Below, in pieces: positions 1 through 7,935 of a DNA stretch of 64,000 nt. The DNA is from Sphaerimonospora sp050942215 (lineage in GTDB: Bacteria > Actinomycetota > Actinomycetes > Streptosporangiales > Streptosporangiaceae). A program made the translations under genes and the position numbers. Below the pieces are notes generated by a model. The model was not told the DNA's origin. It saw only the letters and a program-made list of their open reading frames with translations, and made no database searches. Where the stretch lies: assembly GCF_050942215.1 (NCBI RefSeq), contig NZ_CP192056.1:6138001-6202000 (forward strand), read 5' to 3'. Numbering within the stretch: the first letter of the stretch is position 1; the number at the start of each line of letters is the position of its first letter.

Positions 1-129
1 TGCGGCGCGTACTACTGCGGCGTCTGGGATTACTGTCAGGAATGCGGAACCCGGTGCGCTGCAGACTGCTACGTGAACTGTGGCTGCAGCAGGATTTACT
101 GCGGCGCGACGGGCGCTGCCTGCCCGTAG
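1..129 (+). CDS. Cysteine-rich secreted peptide precursor, 3' end only
   Basis: The reading frame is open from the first base of the window to a TAG at 127-129 and gives 42 residues, 10 of them Cys (positions 1, 6, 12, 15, 19, 23, 27, 29, 34 and 41 of the fragment), with many Gly, Tyr and Ala. This density is what a disulfide-rich secreted peptide or metal-binding domain would show. The start and any leader lie outside the window. Downstream on the same strand are a thioredoxin-like protein, an exporter, a MauE-like membrane protein and a signal peptidase, which fits a secreted, disulfide-bonded product. No known family is recognised. The frame could be accidental because it is short, but the Cys spacing and the hairpin right after the stop argue for a real gene. 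Confidence 0.6.
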   Translation, partial: CGAYYCGVWDYCQECGTRCAADCYVNCGCSRIYCGATGAACP

Positions 130-150
130 GGGCTGTACAACGAGAATGAA

Positions 151-213
151 GTGCCCTTCGGTAGGGGCATTTAGAGTCCCGGCAAGACTACCCCTGCCCC
201 TACCGAAGGGCAC
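151..213. terminator. Perfect 19-bp inverted repeat after the Cys-rich peptide gene
   Basis: Bases 151-169 and 195-213 are perfectly complementary over 19 bp around a 25-base loop. The repeat starts 21 bases after the stop codon of the peptide gene and precedes the TlpA-like gene by about 100 bases. No U-run follows, so it may act as an attenuator or RNA stabiliser. Such hairpins behind precursor genes in peptide clusters often set a high precursor to enzyme ratio; that role is inferred here. Confidence 0.75.
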
Positions 214-315
214 CTCGATCGTACCAAGGTTCAGGCGGGGATGTATGCATCCGGCTATTCAAATCAAAGCCGATCCCCGTAACCGTATTCGCGTCACTAA
301 CGCGAGACCATTAAC

Positions 316-891
316 ATGACCCCTTTCATCGAAATGAGAATTGTCGTGCCCTTTCTAGTCACGGCTGTCGTACTTATCGGCGCGATCTGTGCTCTCGACC
401 TCATCCTGACGCTTGGCGTGATCAAGCGCTTACGTTCTCATAGTGAGATACTGTCAAACCGGAACAACGAGGGGCCCCCTGCCATGGAGGTGGGGGAGGA
501 GGTCGGCAGATTCGAGACGTCGACCCTGGATGATGTGAGAATCACCTGGGAGGGCACCCGAGAGGGAACTATCGTCGCCTTCTTCTCCCCTACCTGCGCA
601 CCATGCAAAGCAAAACTTCCTAACTTCCTGGAGCACTCGCGCACCCTCCGAGCCGGCGATCCGCGGCCGGTGGCAGTGGTAGTGGGGGATTCTGCCGACG
701 CAGATGAGTTCCTTAGCGCGCTCCGCCCGGTGGCGGATGTGGTGTTGGAAAATCATGAAGGGGTGATGGCGAAGGCATTCCAGGTGACCGCGTTTCCCAC
801 GGTCCTTATGGTGGCTCCAGACGCGAGCGGGGTGCTCCGTGTCACCGACAACAATGTAGCTCTGAGCCGCACCGCGCCCCGAGCCGCATAA
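316..891 (+). CDS. TlpA/MauD-like membrane-anchored thioredoxin
   Basis: This 191-residue protein has one N-terminal membrane segment (about residues 8-34) followed by an extracytoplasmic thioredoxin-like fold. The redox motif C94-A-P-C97 sits in the usual F-x-S-P-T-C context, and a Phe-Pro before a hydrophobic strand near residue 158 is the expected cis-proline loop. TlpA/MauD relatives shuttle electrons to or from secreted cysteines. Lying between a Cys-rich peptide gene and an exporter, it is a good candidate for disulfide formation or isomerisation of that peptide. No strong ribosome binding site precedes the ATG at 316; an in-frame ATG at 334 is an alternative. The ABC gene starts 17 bases after its stop. 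Confidence 0.85.
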   Translation: MTPFIEMRIVVPFLVTAVVLIGAICALDLILTLGVIKRLRSHSEILSNRNNEGPPAMEVGEEVGRFETSTLDDVRITWEGTREGTIVAFFSPTCAPCKAKLPNFLEHSRTLRAGDPRPVAVVVGDSADADEFLSALRPVADVVLENHEGVMAKAFQVTAFPTVLMVAPDASGVLRVTDNNVALSRTAPRAA

Positions 892-907
892 GCCGGTCCG
901 ATATTCC

Positions 908-2794
908 ATGCTGTCTTCCAATATCAACGCCTCCTCTCGTGATGAACATCCGACGCCACGAGAGAGGTGGTTCCTTACTAGGCTTCGACGGGTGCTCATG
1001 GCCTGCCAGCTGGCGGTTCAGGCGGCACCGGTTGTTCTCGCTACCTATTTCGGACTGACCCTCGCAAGCGGGTTCCTGCCAATCGTCCCTGCCTGGCTGA
1101 CCAAGCTCCTCCTCGACCATCTGACAACGGGAAACATGACCGATGTCGCTGGCATCGGTGCGGGGCTTGCGTTATCAGGGCTTCTTGCTGCGGTGATCCC
1201 GCCTACCTTGCAGTACCTGCGGGCGGAATTCGGTAGACGCGTGGGACTCTTGACGCAGAGCGAGCTGTTCTCTGCCGTCAACCGTCAGGTCGGCATCTCA
1301 AGATTCGAAACTCCGGAATTCCTGGACCGGCTACGCTTGGCCAGGCAGTCTGGCGGCGCGGCTCCGAAGGCCATCATCGAAAACGTATCCGGCATCAGCC
1401 GGACGAGCATCACAATCTTGGGATTCCTCGGCTCTCTATTTCTGATTAACCCCGTGCTGACCAGTGTCATCGTCCTAGCCGCAATTCCGATCCTCATTGG
1501 CGAAATGGCCATGTCAAAGCGTTATACGAAGGTCGCCTGGCGTATTGGGCCGCTGGAACGCCGGGAGATGTTCTACGGTGACCTGCTCTCAAGCGTGGAA
1601 GCGGCGAAAGAGATCAGACTGTTCGCTGCCGGATCCTTCTTCCAGAAGCGCCTGCTAGCTGAGCGGCGTGTCATCGACGCCGCCCGACGCGATCTGGACC
1701 GGCGCGACCTGTTGGTCCAGGGCGGCCTGTCGGGGCTGACTGCCACTGTGTGGGGTGCCGGACTGCTGTGGGCGGTGAACGCGGCGAGGCAGGGCCAACT
1801 CTCAGCCGGCGACATCACCATGCTCATCGCCGCGATGACGGGAACTCAGGCCGCGCTCCAGGCGCTCGCTAGAGACATCGCCTCCTTCTATCTGGAATTG
1901 TCCATGTTTGGTCACTACGTCGCGGTGGTAGACGCCGAACCCGACCTTCCTCTGCCCTCCCAACCGCTTTCGGTCCCGCCACTTAGGCAGGGCGTCGAGC
2001 TACGCGACGTCTGGTTCAGATATTCCGAGAACCACCCGTGGTTATTGCGGGGGGTCAACATCCGCATTCCGGCCGGGAAGGCTCTGGCCATCGTCGGCCT
2101 GAACGGTGTGGGAAAGTCCACCCTAATAAAGCTTCTGTGCCGGTTCTACGATCCTGAGCACGGCGCAATCCTCTGGGATGGCGTGGACATCCGTGACACA
2201 GACGTGACGGAACTACGCCAGCGGATCGGCATCACGTTTCAGGACCACATGGACTACAGCATGACAGCGGCAGAGAACATCGCCGTGGGAAATTTGAAGG
2301 CCATTGACGACGAAGCTCGGATTCAGGACGCAGCTAAGCTTGCCGGGGTCCACAATGCTATAACGAGACTACCGCGAGGATATCGCACGCTGCTGACCCG
2401 CATCTTCTTCTCGGAGTCCGAGAAAGAGAATCAGGAAACGGGTGTGGTGCTCTCGGGGGGCCAATGGCAGCGACTCGCATTGGCCCGGGCACTGATGCGT
2501 AACGACCGGGACCTCATGATCCTCGACGAGCCTTCATCCGGCTTGGATGCTAAGGCTGAGCATGAGATTCATCTCGCGCTTAAAAAACACCGGACCAAAA
2601 CGAGCATCCTGATCTCTCATCGGCTCAGCACAGTCCGGGAAGCCGACCGGATCGTAATTCTCTCCGACGGAATCATCACCGAAGAAGGAAATCACGACAC
2701 CCTGATGTCCCTCAACGGGGAATACGCCAAGCTCTTCAGACTCCAGGCATCGGGCTACCAAATGGAGACGAATGACGAGCTACTGGAGAGATAG
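908..2794 (+). CDS. ABC exporter, fused permease and ATPase (no C39 domain)
   Basis: The protein of 628 residues has an N-terminal six-helix exporter domain (about 30-330) and a C-terminal ATPase domain (about 370-620). Visible motifs are Walker A around residues 397-405 (G-L-N-G-V-G-K-S-T), the LSGGQ signature near 515, Walker B with D-E-P near 540 and the H-loop S-H-R-L near 570. There is no N-terminal C39 peptidase, so unlike LanT-type exporters it cannot remove a leader itself; a separate signal peptidase gene lies downstream in the same cassette. It presumably works as a homodimer and exports the Cys-rich peptide or another cluster product. The ATPase motifs look intact. Confidence 0.92.
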   Translation: MLSSNINASSRDEHPTPRERWFLTRLRRVLMACQLAVQAAPVVLATYFGLTLASGFLPIVPAWLTKLLLDHLTTGNMTDVAGIGAGLALSGLLAAVIPPTLQYLRAEFGRRVGLLTQSELFSAVNRQVGISRFETPEFLDRLRLARQSGGAAPKAIIENVSGISRTSITILGFLGSLFLINPVLTSVIVLAAIPILIGEMAMSKRYTKVAWRIGPLERREMFYGDLLSSVEAAKEIRLFAAGSFFQKRLLAERRVIDAARRDLDRRDLLVQGGLSGLTATVWGAGLLWAVNAARQGQLSAGDITMLIAAMTGTQAALQALARDIASFYLELSMFGHYVAVVDAEPDLPLPSQPLSVPPLRQGVELRDVWFRYSENHPWLLRGVNIRIPAGKALAIVGLNGVGKSTLIKLLCRFYDPEHGAILWDGVDIRDTDVTELRQRIGITFQDHMDYSMTAAENIAVGNLKAIDDEARIQDAAKLAGVHNAITRLPRGYRTLLTRIFFSESEKENQETGVVLSGGQWQRLALARALMRNDRDLMILDEPSSGLDAKAEHEIHLALKKHRTKTSILISHRLSTVREADRIVILSDGIITEEGNHDTLMSLNGEYAKLFRLQASGYQMETNDELLER

Positions 2795-2933
2795 ACAACT
2801 AAACTAGATTCATACTCCGATTGCCATAACCTAACATGTCCGGGAAGCACCCACTTTCCCTTCAAAAACCTCTCATCTGCACGATTGGACATCTTCGATG
2901 AAGCTAGCTATTAAGATTTTGACAAAGGCGCCT

Positions 2934-4325
2934 ATGCCGACCACCCGATTACGGCACATCATCGCCTTTCATCGGCTGTTTCTGGTCACTGCCATACTGG
3001 CCTGCCTACTTCGCGTAGTTACCATGCTCGGCTATCGACCCGGCCGCATCTATTGGTATGACTCGTATACCTACATGCAGCTCGCGTTACGACTCTCACC
3101 ACGTGAAGAATTGAATCCGAGTGGCTACCCTATCCTACTCCGACTACTTCTTCCATTTCATCGAATAGAGGTCGTCGTCGGATTTCAGCACTTTCTGGGA
3201 CTGATGGTAGGTGTGCTCGTGTACGCACTTCTCCGGCACAAGGGACTACCCGCATGGGGTGCCACACTTGCTTCTCTTCCCGGCTTGTTCGACGCATCCT
3301 TTCTTCGTCTCGAGCACGCCGTACTCGGTGACGCTCTGTTCATATTTCTGGTCGTCGCGGCGACCGTGTTGTTGAGCTGGGCACCAGCGCCCTCCAACCG
3401 GATATGCATAGCTGCGGGATTACTTCTCGCCTGGGCTACGCTAACCCGGACGATCGGTCTTCCCTTACTCCTCCTAGCCGTTTTGTACATAACTGCACGC
3501 CGGATCGGGTGGCGGCCAGTCGTGGCGATCACCCTCGCCAGCGCAATTCCGCTGGGTCTCTACGCGACCTGGTACAGAACGGAATACGGCCAGTTCACCC
3601 TTGTTCGCGGAAGTGGCTCCGCACTTTGGGCAAGAACGATGACGTTCGCGAACTGCGCTAAGATCAAACCTCCCACTGAAGAGGCACCGCTGTGCCCGAA
3701 CGGGGCAAAGCAAGAGGCCGCGGAAGGGTACTTTTGGGCATCCGACTCCCCCCTCAACAGCATGCCCGGAGGCCGAAAAGAGAACGATGCTCTAGCACAG
3801 TCGTTCGCGATTCGCGCCATACTTGCCCAGCCTGCGGACTATGTGAGGACAGTCGCGACCCAGGTCGCCTTCGCCTTCCACTGGACACCCGTGCGCTACC
3901 CTCCGCGGACCACTCCGGCGTTCGGATTCGCGGGTGACCGCATGCCGGACTCTGTGCCTGACTGGGCGAGTACCGCATTGCACAGGTATGCGCCGACTGC
4001 CGACGGCGGAGACAATGCGGTGGAGCCGTACGCGGGGTTCCTGCGCTGGTACCAGTATCCCGCCTACCTTCGCGGGCCTTTTCTTGCGGTCATCTTCCTG
4101 CTGGGCGCTCTAGGCCTGCGCAATGGGCGCTCCTTCCTCTCCTGGGCGACGGCGGTGATATTACTCGTCGCCCCGGTAGCGGCCCTGGACTTCGACCACC
4201 GATATGTCCTGCCTGCCATTCCCCTTGCCTGCATGGCCGCAGGTCTGGGCAGTCTCCGCGACCCGCGGACGTCGGTGCCAAGCAGCCGAAGGCCCGCACG
4301 GCTCCTCGAAGGGGCTAGCCGATAG
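2934..4325 (+). CDS. Polytopic membrane protein, GT-C glycosyltransferase-like
   Basis: A protein of about 463 residues with around ten hydrophobic segments. After the first helix comes an extracytoplasmic stretch with D-S-Y-T-Y and N-P-S-G-Y-P, the kind of acidic loop seen in GT-C (family 39, ArnT-like) lipid-linked sugar transferases, then R-L-E-H-A-V-L-G-D motifs typical of that fold. The family call is tentative. An ATG at 2898 is also in frame, but AAAGG at 2924-2928 supports the start at 2934. It follows the ABC gene by about 140 bases of unusually AT-rich DNA. A role in glycosylating or lipidating the exported peptide is possible but only inferred from position. Confidence 0.7.
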   Translation: MPTTRLRHIIAFHRLFLVTAILACLLRVVTMLGYRPGRIYWYDSYTYMQLALRLSPREELNPSGYPILLRLLLPFHRIEVVVGFQHFLGLMVGVLVYALLRHKGLPAWGATLASLPGLFDASFLRLEHAVLGDALFIFLVVAATVLLSWAPAPSNRICIAAGLLLAWATLTRTIGLPLLLLAVLYITARRIGWRPVVAITLASAIPLGLYATWYRTEYGQFTLVRGSGSALWARTMTFANCAKIKPPTEEAPLCPNGAKQEAAEGYFWASDSPLNSMPGGRKENDALAQSFAIRAILAQPADYVRTVATQVAFAFHWTPVRYPPRTTPAFGFAGDRMPDSVPDWASTALHRYAPTADGGDNAVEPYAGFLRWYQYPAYLRGPFLAVIFLLGALGLRNGRSFLSWATAVILLVAPVAALDFDHRYVLPAIPLACMAAGLGSLRDPRTSVPSSRRPARLLEGASR

Positions 4326-4362
4326 GTGCAGAAGCTTCCAAACTCCTGATCTCGAGGCTGAT

Positions 4363-4890
4363 ATGTACTATTTCGCTATCGCAAGCCGATGCTTCATCGG
4401 TGTGGTCTTCCTGGTGTCTTTTCTCGGCAAAGGAATCAACTCAGGCAGCCGACGTGCGTTCATCGAGTCGTTGCGAGAGACACGGCTGATTCCGGATCGA
4501 CTGCTGTCCATGTCCGCTTTCGTGATCCTGGTCGCCGAAATGACCATCGTCGTTCTTATGGCGGTTCCGAATGCCACGGTGAACGTGATTGGATTCGCCA
4601 TCGCGGCGGCGTTACTCACGGTCTTCGCGATCGGCATAGTTCAGGTGCTGCGAAGCCGTCGCCAAGCTTCATGCCGCTGTTTCGGTGGGTCTTCGGCGCC
4701 CCTGAGAGTCCGGCACGTGTTGCGGAACGTCCTGCTTGTCGTGGTCTGCCTGGCGGGAGCTCTGGTCATGGAGACGACTGAAGCCGGGACCGCTTCAGAG
4801 GTCGCCGGTATATGCATAGCGCTGTTCGGAGGCGGCGTCTTCGGGGCGTTGACCACTAAGTTCGACGAGATCGTTGAACTGTTCGGGTAG
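4363..4890 (+). CDS. MauE/DoxX-family redox-associated membrane protein
   Basis: A 175-residue, four-helix membrane protein. A Cys pair in the motif C-R-C-F-G-G near residue 105 is the hallmark of MauE-like proteins, which pass electrons between the membrane quinone pool and secreted thioredoxins; in the methylamine dehydrogenase system MauE and MauD are needed for disulfide formation in a Cys-rich subunit. The neighbouring TlpA/MauD-like protein makes the same pairing likely. The ATG at 4363 is chosen because GAGG lies just upstream and the longer frame to 4204 overlaps the previous gene by over 100 bases and lacks a membrane-protein character. Confidence 0.85.
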   Translation: MYYFAIASRCFIGVVFLVSFLGKGINSGSRRAFIESLRETRLIPDRLLSMSAFVILVAEMTIVVLMAVPNATVNVIGFAIAAALLTVFAIGIVQVLRSRRQASCRCFGGSSAPLRVRHVLRNVLLVVVCLAGALVMETTEAGTASEVAGICIALFGGGVFGALTTKFDEIVELFG

Positions 4891-4929
4891 TTGACACAGG
4901 GATGTCGGCAGAGGGGGGCGAGCAGGGAG

Positions 4930-5649
4930 ATGGCTGACTGGCAGGGCCCACGGAAGATCCCCCAGCAGCGCGTCTATCACGTGGATGACCTTCCGCTGGG
5001 AGATGAGTCGTTCAGGATTCCGCTGCCCGCCGAACCGCAATCCGGCACAGCAGGAATATACCGGTATCAGGCGAAACTCCTGCTCATTGTCTTGCTGGCC
5101 ATCGGTGCTCTCCTGACGGCGGGGGCGTGTGCCTCCGCCTATTCGAGGCAGTGGCCGATTACGGCGATATGCGCCGCGTTGCTGGCCGTGTGGTCCGGGG
5201 CCGGAGCCTGGTATCTGCTTCGCGGAAGCAGGTTGGTTGCCGTCATCATCCGCGGAAGGAGCATGGAGCCGGCCTACCGGGACGGCGATCGCGTTCTCGT
5301 GTATCGCACGGGCGGTGTTCCCTCCGTGGGGCAGGTCGTCGTAGTCGAACGCTGGCTTCACGGTAGTCAGAGGGAATGGAACAAGCCTGCGATACCTGCT
5401 AGGGGAAAGACAGGATCGATCACCGGACGGAGCTGGATGGTCAAACGTGTTGCCGCGGTGCCGGGAGACCCGGTGCCCGACACCCTGCCCGACCTCGTAG
5501 GGTGTTCGGCATCGGGGCGCGTACCGGCGGGAATGCTGCTGCTCCTTGGGGACAATAAAGATGCCAGCTTCGATTCGCGAAAATTTGGATATTTCCCTCT
5601 GGAGCGTGTCCTGGGAGTGGTACACCGAAGTCTTTCCCCGGAGCGGTAA
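4930..5649 (+). CDS. Type I signal peptidase (S26) with N-terminal membrane segments
   Basis: About 239 residues. After a soluble N-terminus, two hydrophobic helices (about 50-75 and 80-100) precede the S26 core: the box with catalytic Ser in R-G-R-S-M-E-P, the box with catalytic Lys in M-V-K-R-V-A-A-V-P-G-D, and the G-D-N...S-x-D-S-R-x-F-G box. All catalytic residues are present. A dedicated copy at the end of the cassette suggests leader removal from the exported Cys-rich peptide. The start at 4930 has a G-rich site at 4911-4918; a TTG at 4891 directly after the MauE stop is an in-frame alternative. The cassette ends here; IS debris follows. Confidence 0.85.
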   Translation: MADWQGPRKIPQQRVYHVDDLPLGDESFRIPLPAEPQSGTAGIYRYQAKLLLIVLLAIGALLTAGACASAYSRQWPITAICAALLAVWSGAGAWYLLRGSRLVAVIIRGRSMEPAYRDGDRVLVYRTGGVPSVGQVVVVERWLHGSQREWNKPAIPARGKTGSITGRSWMVKRVAAVPGDPVPDTLPDLVGCSASGRVPAGMLLLLGDNKDASFDSRKFGYFPLERVLGVVHRSLSPER

Positions 5650-5740
5650 GTGAGCCTTTTCCAGCCTGATCTGGCTGATGACAAGGTGATCACGGGCTGC
5701 GTGTCCCGGGGGATAGAGGGCGCCCGACCCGGTCGTGTCT

Positions 5741-5995
5741 CAGGTCGACACTGAAGCCGGTGGCGACCTCTGCGTACATTTCACCTTTGCGTAGATGGAC
5801 CAGTACGAGCAGGGCCTGCTGGTCGGGATTGAGCCTGCGCCGGCGTGAGCCGATGGCCGCCCGGTGACGGCGGATCACCCCGGCTACGTAGTTCAGAGTG
5901 CGATGTGACAACGTCAGGGCGGCACGGTAGGACGGCACAGAAGGCTCCTGGCGATACACGATCTTGGTCGACGTGCATCCTCCGGGAGCTTCTTC
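5741..5995 (-). pseudogene. Truncated IS5-family transposase (5' fragment)
   Basis: This stretch matches, at high identity and in the same orientation, the N-terminal third of the intact transposase gene at 58678-59439 plus its upstream IS end. The reading frame carries the same opening residues (Y-R-A-A-L-x-L-S-H-R-T-L-N-Y-V-A-G) and stops resembling the intact copy near 5741. The catalytic part is missing. It is one end of a deleted element. Confidence 0.8.
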
Positions 5996-6223
5996 ACCCG
6001 ATCGAGGGGACCATGGTGCCCACGTGACCGGCATTCGACATCCGGTCACCATTGCCGGTGTTCACCGGCAGGTCCTCCTACCCCGGTGTCACGTCCCATC
6101 TCCGGGGCTACGGCTGACGAGGTGTCATCGAGGGTTCACTGGTATTCGCCCTTTCAGTCTTCCCCTCGCCTGTAACCCCGGGATGGAACCGGGCCCCTTG
6201 GGCTTTTCCTCTGGGCTCCGCAC
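5996..6223 (-). other. Possible group II intron 5' fragment (domain I-like RNA)
   Basis: Read on the minus strand this segment opens with GTGCG at 6223-6219, the conserved start of group II introns, and continues with purine-rich, highly base-pairable sequence that resembles intron domain I upstream regions seen in streptomycete genomes. No reverse transcriptase gene follows; the IS5-family fragment truncates it. A 103-residue open frame on the plus strand over it is not thought to be a gene. The identification rests on resemblance and is weak. Confidence 0.3.
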
Positions 6224-6324
6224 GCCGCAGTTACCCACGACGCGCGCCAGAGTGGGGACGATCTCCGGGCACTAGTGCAGCTCCGCAAAGATCCTTAAGG
6301 GGTTCGAGTGATTACCATGTGTGA

Positions 6325-7448
6325 TCACGCTGCTGTCCTATCCAAGAGTGGGGCGCGAGCCTGTTCCTGATCGCGCCGGGTGAGGTAGCGGACGTGGTCG
6401 GCGCGGGCGTCGTAGCGCCACCGATATGACTGGGCGCTGGCGTTGTGCCGGATTGTGAACGTGTCGATCTGATCCATCAGGTCCTGGCGGGAGGTGAACT
6501 CGCCACGGCGCAGCAGGCGGCGGGTCAGCACCGAGAACCACATCTCCACCATGTTGAGCCAGCTAGCGTGCTTGGGCGTGTAGGTGACCGTGGATCTTGG
6601 GTGAGCGGCCAGCCATACGCGGGTGACCTTGGAGGTGTGACTGGCCCCGTTGTCCAGGATCAGGTGGATGTCCAGCTCCGGGTCGATCATCTGATCGAGC
6701 AGGATGAGGAAAGCGATGAAGGTCGCCGAGGTGTTACGGTCGATCCGCTCGGCCAGGACCTGCCCGGAGCCGACGTCCATCGCGGCGAGGATGGAGACCG
6801 TGCCGTGCCGGATGTATTCGAACTCCCGTCGGGCGGCCGGCCGGGGCGGGCGGAGATCTCGGGGTGCTTGCGAGATTTGGCCTGGATTCCGGTTTTCTCG
6901 TCCACGCTCAGCAGCACCGCACCCTCAGGCGGGTTGAGGTACAGGTCACAGATGGCGCCGGCCAACTGCCAGAACTGCTCGTCGTCGAGACGATTGAGCC
7001 AGCCCCGGACTTTGTGCGGGCGCAGGTCGGCTTCGGCCAAGATCCGGCCGGCCTGAGAGGCAGAGATCCCGGTATCGGCCAGGTGCGCGGCGATCGCCGT
7101 GTGGGACCAGGCCGGCTGGCCCTCGGGTGGGGTGCTGGTCGCGCAGGCGATCACCCGTAGCCGCACCTCGGGACCATACAGTTCGGGACGGCCCGGCCGG
7201 GGCAGATCGACCAAGCCCTTGATCCCGCCGGCGGCGAACCGGTCGCGCCATTTGCGGACCGTCGTCTCGGTCGTGGACAAGCGTTCGGCGACCGCGGCCA
7301 GTGGCAGGCGCTCGTCGGCGAGGAGCAGGATGATCCGGGCGCGCAGCACCAACGACTGAGGGCTGGAGTGCCTGCTAATGATTTTGTTGAGGCGCCTCCT
7401 GCGGCGGTGACCGATGGTGATGACGACTTCGCTGACCGGTCCAGCCAT
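6325..7448 (-). pseudogene. IS630-family transposase, single frameshift
   Basis: The upstream frame encodes the winged-helix DNA-binding half (helix-turn-helix around R-L-S-T-T-E-T-T-V-R-K-W) and the first catalytic Asp in L-L-S-V-D-E-K-T-G. The DDE core then moves into another frame that carries A-M-D-V-G-S, L-I-L-D-N-G-A-S-H-T with the second Asp, and H-A-S-W-L-N-M-V-E-M-W with the final acidic residue. The shift lies near 6840 in a C/G-rich run and looks like the loss of one base. A programmed shift is possible, since both halves are otherwise intact, but decay is simpler. GGAG upstream of 7448 supports that start. Confidence 0.85.
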
Positions 7449-7548
7449 GAACTCCCATCCTTCGGTGGTCACGAGTGATCACCGAAGGATGCAGTGCTGA
7501 CGGTGTCGAAGCGGGACCAACACGCCGCTATCGGCCACAATCGTCACC

Positions 7549-7884
7549 ATGCCGGTACCGCCCAAGCAGGTCAAAGTCCTCGTCGAAGAGGACGTCGATT
7601 CACATGCCTTCAAGCACTGGCCTCAGCTGGGAGAGGTGACCGTCCGCTGGAAGGGCTCTTTCGGTTATCTGACCGGGCATTTCGATGACGACGAGAGCGA
7701 TGAGGGTTTCCCGCTGGCCCAGATCGAGTACCTCGGCGATCCCGACGCCTGGAGGTTCGCGATCTACCGGGCCAGCAGCGAGGATTACGAGCCCTCGATC
7801 CTGCCGAGCGGCAGCCGCGTTGGCACGCCCAGCGAAGCACTGGAGTGTGCCTGCCGTGTCCACCTTGCAGAATCAGAGGGTTGA
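7549..7884 (+). CDS. Hypothetical protein, passenger of the IS630-type element
   Basis: A 111-residue acidic protein with no signal peptide or membrane segment. I do not recognise its family. It sits within the element's inverted repeats, in the opposite orientation to the transposase and ending just inside the right repeat, so it moves with the element. It contains an aromatic-rich centre (W-K-G-S-F-G-Y-L) and an acidic run D-D-D-E-S-D-E. No clear ribosome binding site precedes the ATG. Codon use is typical high-GC third position, which supports real coding. Confidence 0.6.
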   Translation: MPVPPKQVKVLVEEDVDSHAFKHWPQLGEVTVRWKGSFGYLTGHFDDDESDEGFPLAQIEYLGDPDAWRFAIYRASSEDYEPSILPSGSRVGTPSEALECACRVHLAESEG

Positions 7885-7935
7885 CTCCGAGTGATCACCT
7901 GAACCCCTCAGGGATCTTCGCGGCGCTGCACTAGC

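Larger units (their letters stand above)
6274..7933 (-). mobile_element. IS630-type element with a passenger gene
   Basis: Imperfect inverted repeats of about 41 bp (6275-6315 and 7891-7931) bound the element, and both ends sit in CTAG (6272-6275 and 7931-7934), the preferred IS630/Tc1-mariner target in which TA is duplicated. Inside are a frameshifted IS630 transposase gene on the minus strand and a separate 111-codon gene on the plus strand next to the right end. At about 1.66 kb it is longer than a simple IS630 element, because of the passenger. Confidence 0.8.

Noticed and set aside
908..2794. LanT-type exporter with leader peptidase
   Set aside because: The N-terminus goes straight into membrane helices; there is no C39 Cys/His peptidase domain.
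5964..6275. 103-codon open frame on the plus strand
   Set aside because: Composition is not protein-like and the segment is better read as possible intron RNA on the other strand.
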